In this document: positions 33,894-41,160 of the stretch, one piece after another
Numbering within the stretch: the first letter of the stretch is position 1
Layout of the letters: each line of letters begins with the position of its first letter
NCBI GenBank assembly: GCA_003140075.1
Contig: PLIO01000211.1
Span: 69,561 to 117,381, forward strand
Reading direction: 5' to 3'
Length of the DNA stretch: 47,821 bases
From: Acidobacteriaceae bacterium
GTDB taxonomy: Bacteria > Acidobacteriota > Terriglobia > Terriglobales > Acidobacteriaceae
Position numbers and translations under genes: made by a program
Notes under the pieces: generated by a model
Seen by the model: only the letters and a program-made list of their open reading frames with translations
Databases searched by the model: none
What the model was told of the DNA's origin: nothing

Positions 33894-35330
33894 GTGGGCC
33901 ATTTTCGGCGGCAGGTTCTGTTGAATTCGATGAAGCTGTTCGACCTGGCGGTGGTGATGTTTGCCTTCGGTCTGGCGGCGGTTGTGGTTTCGCAAAAGGC
34001 TACCGTTTCGTTGACGGAGTTTTTTGCCATGCGGGTGAAGATTCAAAACTTCATCCTGTTTGCCATCCTGCTGCTCATCTGGCATCAGATTTGTGTCCTT
34101 TTCGGCATGTATGCTTCGCGCCGTCTGGCGGGCCGGTGGGATGAGACCGTCGATATCCTCAAGGCCACAACACTGGGCACGCTTTTGATTTTCTTCGCTC
34201 GCCTTCTCATACGCATTGATCTGGTAACCCCGGAATTTCTGGCCGTGTTCTGGCTGGCTGCTGCCTGTGCGACAGCGACCGGCAGGATCTTCATGCGCAT
34301 CATGCTCCGCAATGCCCGGCTCCGCGGGCGCAATTTGCGCGACATACTCATCGTGGGTACGAACCCGCAGGCGGTGCAGTTTGCCCGCAAGATGCGTGAC
34401 AGCCAATTCCTCGGCTATCGCGTAATCGGCTTCGTGGACCAGGAATGGCCGGGGTTGACCGAGTTCTCACAGTCGGGATTCAGCCTGGCCTGCAATTTTG
34501 ACAACCTGCTTACCTTCCTGCGTTCGACCGTAGTCGACGAGGTCGTGGTCGCGCTGCCCATGCGTTCCCTGCACGCCCGCGCCTCGGAAGTCGCCACCAT
34601 CTGCGAAGAGCAGGGAATTGTCGTCCGTTTCATCTCCAATCTGTTTGACGGCAAGACGTCTCGCCCGCGAGTAGTGGTAGTGGAAGGCGACTCTCTCATT
34701 ACCCACAACACCGCAAGGTTGGAGGGTTGGCCGGTTGTCATCAAGCGGCTGGTCGACATCGTAGCTTCGGCGGCAATGAGTCTTGTGCTCTTGCCGGTTT
34801 TCCTGCTGACCGCCCTGCTCATCAAACTTACTTCGCCCGGCCCGGTCTTCTTCGTGCAGAAGCGGCTCGGTCTGAACAAGCGCCACTTTGGCATTTACAA
34901 ATTCCGTACCATGGTTGTGGACGCGGAAAAGCGCATGAAGGAGATCGAGCACCTGAACGAAGTCACCGGTCCGGTTTTCAAGATCAAGAACGATCCGCGC
35001 ATTACGCCGATCGGAAAATTTCTGCGCAAGACCAGCATCGATGAGCTGCCCCAGCTGTTCAACGTACTCAGAGGCGATATGAGCCTGGTGGGACCGCGTC
35101 CGCTGCCATTGCGCGATTACGAAGGTTTCAATGAGGACTGGCAACGCCGCCGCTTCAGCGTTCGCCCCGGCGTCACCTGCCTGTGGCAGATTGGGGGCCG
35201 CAGCTCGATTTCGTTCGAGGAGTGGATGCAGCTCGACTTGCAGTACATCGATAAATGGTCGCTGCTGCTGGATTTCAAGATCCTGCTTAAGACCATTCCC
35301 GCCGTGCTGAAGGGCTCGGGGGCAGCCTGA
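33894..35330 (+). CDS. Polyprenyl-phosphate hexose-1-phosphate transferase (WbaP/WcaJ-like)
   Basis: This 478-residue priming glycosyltransferase has an N-terminal four-helix membrane region (about 10-130), a CoA-binding-like Rossmann domain (RDILIVGTNPQAVQFARKM...GYRVIGFVDQE), and the C-terminal catalytic domain with VDIVASAAMSLVLLPVFLLTALLIKLTSPGPVFFVQKRLGLNKRHFGIYKFRTM, TSIDELPQLFNVLRGDMSLVGPRPLP and PGVTCLWQIGGRS. It transfers a sugar-1-phosphate (commonly glucose or galactose) from UDP-sugar to undecaprenyl phosphate, starting each repeat unit at the inner membrane. The GTG start has AGGAG 9 bases upstream. The stop is 2 bases before the next start, indicating an operon. Confidence 0.93.
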   Translation: MGHFRRQVLLNSMKLFDLAVVMFAFGLAAVVVSQKATVSLTEFFAMRVKIQNFILFAILLLIWHQICVLFGMYASRRLAGRWDETVDILKATTLGTLLIFFARLLIRIDLVTPEFLAVFWLAAACATATGRIFMRIMLRNARLRGRNLRDILIVGTNPQAVQFARKMRDSQFLGYRVIGFVDQEWPGLTEFSQSGFSLACNFDNLLTFLRSTVVDEVVVALPMRSLHARASEVATICEEQGIVVRFISNLFDGKTSRPRVVVVEGDSLITHNTARLEGWPVVIKRLVDIVASAAMSLVLLPVFLLTALLIKLTSPGPVFFVQKRLGLNKRHFGIYKFRTMVVDAEKRMKEIEHLNEVTGPVFKIKNDPRITPIGKFLRKTSIDELPQLFNVLRGDMSLVGPRPLPLRDYEGFNEDWQRRRFSVRPGVTCLWQIGGRSSISFEEWMQLDLQYIDKWSLLLDFKILLKTIPAVLKGSGAA

Positions 35331-35332
35331 TC

Positions 35333-36805
35333 ATGTCATCTCTTCTGAACTCGAGAGAATCGGGAGTGCAGTCGCCTGCTCGCTCTCGCTCTATCCTCTG
35401 GATAGTTGGCCTGGCGCTCGTCACCATGGCGGCGCTCGCCGCTTTTTCCGCGCTTTCTTCCGATCAATCGATTTCCATCATTATCGCGGGAGCGATCTTC
35501 TTTGCCCTGATGTGGGCCGTAGTTTCAACGGCTCCCAGCGCGGAGTTGCGCAGCCGGAATCTGGTTTTCGCCTTGTGGTGGGTCTTGCTCGGGTCCGAGG
35601 CCATTTTCTCCTACATCACCGACGATGCCGAAGGCGGCCAGTTTTCCTCCGGCGCGTATTCCGAGGCGATGATGTGGGTCTTCATCGGTTTGGTGTTTCT
35701 GATCTACACCTATCGCCACAGCGGGTATCTGCGCACGCTTTTCACCGGCTCCTATAAGTGGGTTTCGTGGTTCGGGGTCGTATGTCTTCTTTCTTGCGCC
35801 TACGCCGAGCACCCCAGCTTTTCGATGGCGTGGATCGTCAAGTTGTTCCTCGCGATCCTATTGCTCGCCGCATGCAACTATGAGATCAAGAATACCGACG
35901 ATCTGCGATCTTTTCTGCGGGCCAGCCAGTGGGCGCTGGTGTTCATGGTCTCGCTCCCGATTATTCGACTGCTTACCAATCCTGACACCCTGGCTACGGG
36001 CCGTCTCTACGACGTAGGTACCGCGCCCACCGTCCTTTCCGTCGATGCCGGACTCCTCGTGCTCTATTCGCTGACGCTGGCGCGACCCGGCAAGAATATT
36101 CTTTCGCGAAATATCCTCGTGCTCCTTGGCTTAGTCGTCATGCTCCTGGCCGCCGGCAAGACCGGCATCGTCGGCTGTATTGTCGGCGCGGCTGTATTCT
36201 TCATGTTGCAGGGCAAAGTGAAAGCCGGCGCCCGCTTTCTTTTGATTTTGCTGGTGGTTGGAGGCGTGTTGGTGGCTTTCACTCCCCTTGGTACGTACCT
36301 CAAGTTTTATGTCGGAAGCGGACAGGCAGAAAGCGTTACCGGCCGCTCCGATGTGTGGGCTGCGGGCTGGCAACTCATCAAACAGAAGATGATTTTTGGA
36401 CGCGGCTTCATGTCTTCGCGGTTTTTCGCCTACAAGATCGACATTGACTGGATGCCCAACCACCTGCATAACGGATTTCTTGAGGTGATGTACAACAACG
36501 GCCTCATCGGTCTTTTTGTCATCGTGATGATGCTCGGCTGGACCGTCCGCAACCTGATCAGCGTGATGCGGGCTGTAGACACCAATCATCCACTGCATCA
36601 GTTGGCGGTAGGTTGCTTTGCCATCTATCTCGACATCTTCATCAATGGCATGGTGAGCCGCGCTTTCGGCAGCCGGCCGGACGGCACCTTCATCATCTTG
36701 TTCTCGATGGTTTTCGTCAGCGATCGCCTGCTGGCTGCGGCCAAGAAAAAAGTAGAAGTCAGGGAGACGCCCGCGTGGCAGCTTTCTTCAGTCCCGGCAC
36801 AGTAA
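35333..36805 (+). CDS. Wzy/O-antigen ligase-family polymerase
   Basis: This 490-residue integral membrane protein has 10-12 predicted helices. It shows the Wzy_C signature in a large loop: TGRSDVWAAGWQLIKQKMIFGRGFMSS, then HLHNGFLEVMYNNGLIGLFVIVMML. Members polymerise undecaprenyl-linked repeats or ligate glycans to acceptors in the periplasm. Polymerase is favoured because Wzx, Wzz and Wza partners are encoded in the same locus and no lipid A-core genes are visible. It starts two bases after the priming transferase gene ends, so the two genes are probably co-translated. Confidence 0.87.
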   Translation: MSSLLNSRESGVQSPARSRSILWIVGLALVTMAALAAFSALSSDQSISIIIAGAIFFALMWAVVSTAPSAELRSRNLVFALWWVLLGSEAIFSYITDDAEGGQFSSGAYSEAMMWVFIGLVFLIYTYRHSGYLRTLFTGSYKWVSWFGVVCLLSCAYAEHPSFSMAWIVKLFLAILLLAACNYEIKNTDDLRSFLRASQWALVFMVSLPIIRLLTNPDTLATGRLYDVGTAPTVLSVDAGLLVLYSLTLARPGKNILSRNILVLLGLVVMLLAAGKTGIVGCIVGAAVFFMLQGKVKAGARFLLILLVVGGVLVAFTPLGTYLKFYVGSGQAESVTGRSDVWAAGWQLIKQKMIFGRGFMSSRFFAYKIDIDWMPNHLHNGFLEVMYNNGLIGLFVIVMMLGWTVRNLISVMRAVDTNHPLHQLAVGCFAIYLDIFINGMVSRAFGSRPDGTFIILFSMVFVSDRLLAAAKKKVEVRETPAWQLSSVPAQ

Positions 36806-36872
36806 TCGGGCTGGGAACTTTCATCATCGAAAAGTCTCGTGTTTTCAGCAGCACAAAGTCAGGAAACAGAAC

Positions 36873-37694
36873 GTGTCGACCGTGGCCATAGCAAATTCGC
36901 CGGTGACCATCCCAAGCTATCGCGTGCTCGATGTCCGCGTTGACGCGGTCCAGATTCCCGATGCCGTTCAAATCCTGGAATCCTGGATACAGGAGCGCTC
37001 AGAAGAACAGCGCTCGCAAGAACAAGAACAAGAACCGGCCCGCTACGTGGCGGTTACCGGTATGCACGGCGTTTCGATTTCGCGTGAAGATGTGGAGTTC
37101 GGCAACATTCTCGGCCACGCGAGCCTGGTCGTTGCCGACGGCATGCCCCTGGTATGGCTTGGCCGTTTGCAGGGATTCAAGCAGATGCGTCGACGCGTAT
37201 ACGGTCCGGAACTGATGGAAACATTTTGCCGTGATACTGGCTCGAAGTACCGTCATTTCTTTTATGGCGGCGCGCCGGGAGTCGCCGATGCTCTCGCCCA
37301 AGCCGAGCGCGAGCGCTATGGCATCCAGATCGCAGGCACATATTGCCCGCCTTTCCGTCCTCTCACCGAAGCGGAAGAAACGGAAGTGCAGCGCGTGGTT
37401 GCGGAGTCCCGCGCCGATGTCCTGTGGGTGGGCTTGAGCACGCCCAAGCAGGAACGGTGGATGTACGAGCACCGGAACACGCTGCGCGTTGCGGTGATGC
37501 TAGGCGTGGGCGCGGCTTTCGATCTGAATACCGGCCGCCTGAAGCAGGCGCCGGCCTGGATGCGGGAGAACGGCCTCGAATGGCTGTTCCGCCTCTGCGC
37601 CGAACCCCGGCGGCTTTGGCAACGTTATGTGGTGAACGGCTCGAAATTTTTGTGGGCGGTTTGCGTGGAGCACTTATTGCCGCGGATTTTCTAG
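36873..37694 (+). CDS. WecG/TagA/CpsF-family glycosyltransferase
   Basis: This 273-residue protein has the GT26 signature blocks: RYVAVTGMHGVSISREDVEFGNILGHASLVVADGMPLVWLGR, FFYGGAPGVADALAQAERERYG, VLWVGLSTPKQERWMYEHR and GVGAAFDLNTGRLKQAPAWMRENGLEWLFRL with EPRRLWQRY. The family adds the second sugar (ManNAc, ManNAcA, glucose or similar) to a polyprenyl-linked first sugar at the inner-membrane surface. A short charged insert (SEEQRSQEQEQEPAR, about residues 48-62) is unusual. The GTG start is preceded by AGGAAAC. It follows the polymerase gene after 67 bases. Confidence 0.9.
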   Translation: MSTVAIANSPVTIPSYRVLDVRVDAVQIPDAVQILESWIQERSEEQRSQEQEQEPARYVAVTGMHGVSISREDVEFGNILGHASLVVADGMPLVWLGRLQGFKQMRRRVYGPELMETFCRDTGSKYRHFFYGGAPGVADALAQAERERYGIQIAGTYCPPFRPLTEAEETEVQRVVAESRADVLWVGLSTPKQERWMYEHRNTLRVAVMLGVGAAFDLNTGRLKQAPAWMRENGLEWLFRLCAEPRRLWQRYVVNGSKFLWAVCVEHLLPRIF

Positions 37695-37789
37695 GTAGCC
37701 CCCGGAAACGCAGACAGCCCTCCCTCAATCATCGGCTTACCGCAACTGCAGGTCGCGGAACTTATCAACTATTCAGGAGACCAGTCACT

Positions 37790-38788
37790 ATGAGCAAGCA
37801 AAAGCGGATTCTCGTAACCGGCGCGGGAGGTTTCATCGGCCACCACCTGGTTAAACGTCTGAAGAAGGAAGGACACTGGGTGCGGGGCGCCGACATTAAG
37901 CTGCCCGAGTACGAAACCAGCGCCGCCGACGAAATGGAAGTGCTCGATCTGCGCCGCATCGAAGATTGCCTGCTGGCCACGCGCGGCAACATTGACGAGG
38001 TCTACAACCTCGCGGCCGACATGGGCGGCATCGGCTACATCACGGCCAATCACGCCGATATCAGCCGCAACAACATTCTCATCAACGCCCACATGCTCGA
38101 TGCCAGCTACAAGAACGGCGTGCAGCGCTTCCTGTTCTCCTCTTCCGCCTGCGTCTATAACCAAGCCAAGCAGAAGGACCCCAATGTGACGGCGCTGAAA
38201 GAAGAAGACGCCTACCCTGCCGATCCCGAGCCAGGATACGGATGGGAGAAGCTCTTCGCCGAAGAGCTCTGCCGCTATTACTACAAAGATTTCGCATTCG
38301 AAACCCGAATCGTCCGCTTCCACAACGTCTACGGGCCGCTCGGCACCTATGAAGGCGGAAAAGAAAAAGCTCCCGCCGCCATCTCCCGCAAAGTCGCGCT
38401 GGCCGAAGACGGCAGCGAGATCGAAATCTGGGGCGACGGCGAGCAGACCCGCTCCTTCATGTACGTGGACGATTGCGTCGAAGGTCTGATCCGCCTCATG
38501 GCCTCCAATCACCGCGACGCTCTGAACCTGGGCACCGACGAACTCACCACGATCAACAATCTGGTCGACGTGATCTCGCGCATTGCCGGCAAGAAGCTGG
38601 TGAAGCGCCACAACCTCACCGGACCGCAGGGTGTGCGCGGCCGCAACAGCGACAACACGCGGCTGCGGCAGACGCTGGGATGGGAGCCTTCAATTTCACT
38701 CGCGGAAGGCCTGAAAAAAACCTATCCCTGGATCAGGTCACAGGTTACGTCGGACGCGCTGGAACTCGCCGGTGTCGACGGAGACTAA
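37790..38788 (+). CDS. GDP-mannose 3,5-epimerase (plant GME-like)
   Basis: This 332-residue extended short-chain dehydrogenase has NAD motif GAGGFIGHHL, the serine in SSSACVYNQ, catalytic YGWEK and the GME-specific stretch RFHNVYGPLGTYEGGKEKAPAAISRKV. It also has ADMGGIGYITANHADISRNN, matching plant-type GME better than dTDP- or UDP-sugar epimerases. It converts GDP-D-mannose to GDP-L-galactose or GDP-L-gulose, so the polysaccharide may contain L-galactose or a derivative. The ATG 37790 has CAGGAGA just upstream; the longer frame from 37343 overlaps the previous gene out of frame and is rejected. No GDP-mannose synthesis genes are visible here. Confidence 0.88.
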   Translation: MSKQKRILVTGAGGFIGHHLVKRLKKEGHWVRGADIKLPEYETSAADEMEVLDLRRIEDCLLATRGNIDEVYNLAADMGGIGYITANHADISRNNILINAHMLDASYKNGVQRFLFSSSACVYNQAKQKDPNVTALKEEDAYPADPEPGYGWEKLFAEELCRYYYKDFAFETRIVRFHNVYGPLGTYEGGKEKAPAAISRKVALAEDGSEIEIWGDGEQTRSFMYVDDCVEGLIRLMASNHRDALNLGTDELTTINNLVDVISRIAGKKLVKRHNLTGPQGVRGRNSDNTRLRQTLGWEPSISLAEGLKKTYPWIRSQVTSDALELAGVDGD

Positions 38789-38793
38789 GTTGT

Positions 38794-38822
38794 TTTGAAA
38801 GGGCGCGGCTTTCGGCCGCGCC
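38794..38822 (+). repeat. Dispersed palindromic element, copy 2
   Basis: TTTGAAAG is followed by a 9-bp stem (GGCGCGGCT/GGCCGCGCC, last pair T-G) with loop TTC. It matches the inverted copy at 576-604 at 26 of 29 positions, with one compensatory A-T to G-C change. It lies 6 bases after the epimerase stop and could end or stabilise the transcript; GTAAAATC follows instead of a U-tract. Confidence 0.6.
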
Positions 38823-38893
38823 GTAAAATCTACGAAAATCGACCGTGGTTGCAGCCGCCAGCCCCAGGCGAGTGAACCAGGCTCAAGGAAGCA

Positions 38894-39925
38894 ATGACGA
38901 ACGACCAATCCGCGGGACCCATCATTGTGGTTGGTATTTGGCGTTCCGGAACTTCGCTGTTATACACGCTCCTGAACCAGCATCCCCAGATCGCCCTCAT
39001 GTATGAAGGCGATCTGTTTTTGCTGCGCTCACTTTTTCGGAGCGCTCGCAGCAAGCCGGACCGGCTCGAGCGCTGGGAGTTCTGGAATAACGCGCTCAGC
39101 CGCCACAACATCGATACCGGTAAGCTATCGGCTTGCGCCGCGGACTATCCCGCCGCCGCCACCGAAGTCTGGAAGCAGTATGCGAAGGGTGCGCTCTACG
39201 GCGACAAGTCCCCGAACTATTTCGATTCCCTGCAACCGCTGGCGCGGGAATTTCCCAACGCCCGTTTTATCGTGATCTGGCGCGATCTCGCCGATACCTG
39301 CCGCAGCCTGGTTCGCGCCGCCGAGGGTTCGGCATTTTTTGCCAAGCGGGGCATGTCCCACCGCGCTTTGGTCGGCTATCGCAAGCTGAAGTGCGAGTGC
39401 GACGCTCTGGTTCGCAACGGTGTTCGGCTGCACCAGATTCATTACGAAGAGATGGTGCAATCGCCGGAGACGGTGATGCGGGGCATCTGCGCATTTCTCC
39501 AAATTCCTTTTGACCCGCGCATGGCTTCGCTCGAAGGCGCGGACCGCTCGGCCATCTATGAAGCTCCGCAGCACGCCGGCGTAAAGAGCGAGAAAATCCG
39601 ATTGAACGGAAAGCCCACGTCCGCTTTATCCCCGGAGTTGAGCGGCAAAATCGCCCGTTACGTGGCTTATTGGAAAAAAGAATCGGCCGGCTCCTGGCCC
39701 AGGTATCCGCAAAACGCCGGAGACGCGAAACCTGCGGGCTTGCTGGAACGCGCCGCCGATGAAGCTTACTTCCGCGCTCTGCGAGCTCTGGACCGCTTCA
39801 CGGCTTTCGTTTACTGCCACGCTCCCATCGCTGTTCTGCGCCGTTATCGCGGTGCCAAGACCCAGCCGCGTGCTGTGACGACGCCGGAGAGTACTGTTTT
39901 ATCGGAAGCGCCAAACCGAAATTGA
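38894..39925 (+). CDS. Sulfotransferase (Sulfotransfer_3-like)
   Basis: This 343-residue protein begins with IIVVGIWRSGTSLLYTLLNQHPQIALMYEG, the 5'-phosphosulfate-binding loop of PAPS-dependent sulfotransferases. The 3'-phosphate motif follows in FIVIWRDLADTCRSLVRAAEG. HYEEMVQSPETVMRGICAFLQIPF is the typical C-terminal block before the substrate pocket. It would transfer sulfate from PAPS to a hydroxyl, probably on an EPS sugar. A tail of about 80 residues after the catalytic domain is extra. The gene follows the GME gene after a palindromic element and is paired with a second, distinct sulfotransferase 22 bases downstream. Confidence 0.87.
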   Translation: MTNDQSAGPIIVVGIWRSGTSLLYTLLNQHPQIALMYEGDLFLLRSLFRSARSKPDRLERWEFWNNALSRHNIDTGKLSACAADYPAAATEVWKQYAKGALYGDKSPNYFDSLQPLAREFPNARFIVIWRDLADTCRSLVRAAEGSAFFAKRGMSHRALVGYRKLKCECDALVRNGVRLHQIHYEEMVQSPETVMRGICAFLQIPFDPRMASLEGADRSAIYEAPQHAGVKSEKIRLNGKPTSALSPELSGKIARYVAYWKKESAGSWPRYPQNAGDAKPAGLLERAADEAYFRALRALDRFTAFVYCHAPIAVLRRYRGAKTQPRAVTTPESTVLSEAPNRN

Positions 39926-39947
39926 TTCGCCCCCAGAAATCAGGACC

Positions 39948-40763
39948 ATGACTAAACTTCGCAAAGTCCGTCATACTTTTTCGAAAACTCCGGCGCGCGT
40001 GCCCCTGGTCTGGATGCGCCATCGCGGTTTTCGCCCCTCGGACGTGTTCGTCGGTTCCTACCCGCGCTCCGGCAGCACCTGGCTGCGCTTCATGCTGCTT
40101 GAAATTCTTGCGGGCCAAGCCTCCGGTTTCGCCAACACCAACGAGATGCTTCCCGACGTCGGCAAGCACGAAGCCGGCGCTCCCGTTCTGCCCGGCAGCG
40201 GCCGTCTCATCAAGACCCACGAGTCTTTCCGCGCCGAATACAAGAAGGCCATTTATCTGGTGCGTGATCCGCGCGATGTCGCTCTTTCCGAGTTCGCCTA
40301 TCAGACCGCGCTCGGTCTCACTAAGGATGAGTTCGATCCTTACGTCGAACGTTTCTTGCGCGGAGGAGTCAATCCTTTCGGCTCCTGGATCGATCACGCG
40401 ACTTCCTGGATGGATGCCGCTGACGCCCGGCGCGCCGAGATTCTGCATGTGAACTTCGAGGAACTCAAACAGAAACCGCACGACCAGCTTGGCCGCATCG
40501 TGGATTTTCTCAACATGCCCGAGGTCAAAGTCCGCATCCCAGCCGCTATCGAGAACAATTCGCTGGCCCGCATGAAGGAGAAGGAGAAGGCCAATCCGCA
40601 GCGTGCATCCGCCAAAGGGCGCTTCATCCGCAGCGGTTCGGCAGGGGGCTGGCGGTCCACGTTCACCGACCGGCAGGCTCAACTTGTGCAACAGTACGCC
40701 GGATCCCTGATGGCCAGACTGGGCTACTCTGCGGTAGAGTCTCTGGAAGGGCAGTTCGCGTGA
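39948..40763 (+). CDS. Sulfotransferase (Sulfotransfer_1-like)
   Basis: This 271-residue PAPS-dependent enzyme is of the cytosolic type: DVFVGSYPRSGSTWLRFMLLE is the 5'-phosphosulfate loop, IYLVRDPRDVALSEFAYQ contains the 3'-phosphate-binding Arg/Ser, and ILHVNFEELKQKPHDQLGRIVDFLNMP and the closing RSGSAGGWRSTFTDRQAQLV are typical. It is not closely similar to the upstream sulfotransferase, so two different positions or substrates may be sulfated. No PAPS synthesis genes are visible in the window. Short spacing to both neighbours suggests one transcript. Confidence 0.9.
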   Translation: MTKLRKVRHTFSKTPARVPLVWMRHRGFRPSDVFVGSYPRSGSTWLRFMLLEILAGQASGFANTNEMLPDVGKHEAGAPVLPGSGRLIKTHESFRAEYKKAIYLVRDPRDVALSEFAYQTALGLTKDEFDPYVERFLRGGVNPFGSWIDHATSWMDAADARRAEILHVNFEELKQKPHDQLGRIVDFLNMPEVKVRIPAAIENNSLARMKEKEKANPQRASAKGRFIRSGSAGGWRSTFTDRQAQLVQQYAGSLMARLGYSAVESLEGQFA

Positions 40764-40772
40764 GCAACGACA

Positions 40773-41054
40773 ATGAGTGACGAAAAGACCAGCCGATTGA
40801 ATTTTGCCGAGATCGATAAAAAAGGCGAAAAGAAGCCTGTGGCTCGCGCCCTGAGCGGCGTGCAGTGTTTACGTTGCAAACATGAACTGGAGAGCTACGT
40901 ATTCACCAAGCTCACCTTCCTTCCCTACGGGACGCAGAGCGGCAACGTCATGCTCGAATGCCCCAAGTGCGGCCACCTGGAATTTTTGTCGCAGAATAGC
41001 CCGCTGCTGCAACGCCTGAAGGCAAATCCAGTCGCCGTCGGCGACGGCGACTAA
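40773..41054 (+). CDS. Small zinc-ribbon protein of unknown function
   Basis: This 93-residue protein has two CxxC pairs (CLRCKHELE at about 34-37 and CPKCGHLEF at about 66-69), as in a single zinc ribbon. A hydrophobic beta segment with an invariant-looking FLPYGTQSGNVMLE lies between them. The N-terminus is Lys/Glu-rich and there is no signal peptide or membrane segment. I do not recognise a specific family. It starts 9 bases after the second sulfotransferase stop and before the carbamoyltransferase, so it may be an accessory factor for polymer modification, by context only. Confidence 0.7.
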   Translation: MSDEKTSRLNFAEIDKKGEKKPVARALSGVQCLRCKHELESYVFTKLTFLPYGTQSGNVMLECPKCGHLEFLSQNSPLLQRLKANPVAVGDGD

Positions 41055-41160
41055 GACTTTCTGGCGTGTGATTCCGAGCAAGCGTTTTTTTGCTTAAGCG
41101 CGTCAGGCTCGTTTCCTTATTGATCGCCGTCTGTCAACCAGCATCACCCAAAGAACTAAC

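Noticed and set aside
37343-37789. N-terminal extension of the epimerase overlapping the TagA-like gene
   Set aside because: It is the out-of-frame shadow of the TagA-like gene; the Rossmann motif and a good ribosome site place the start at 37790.
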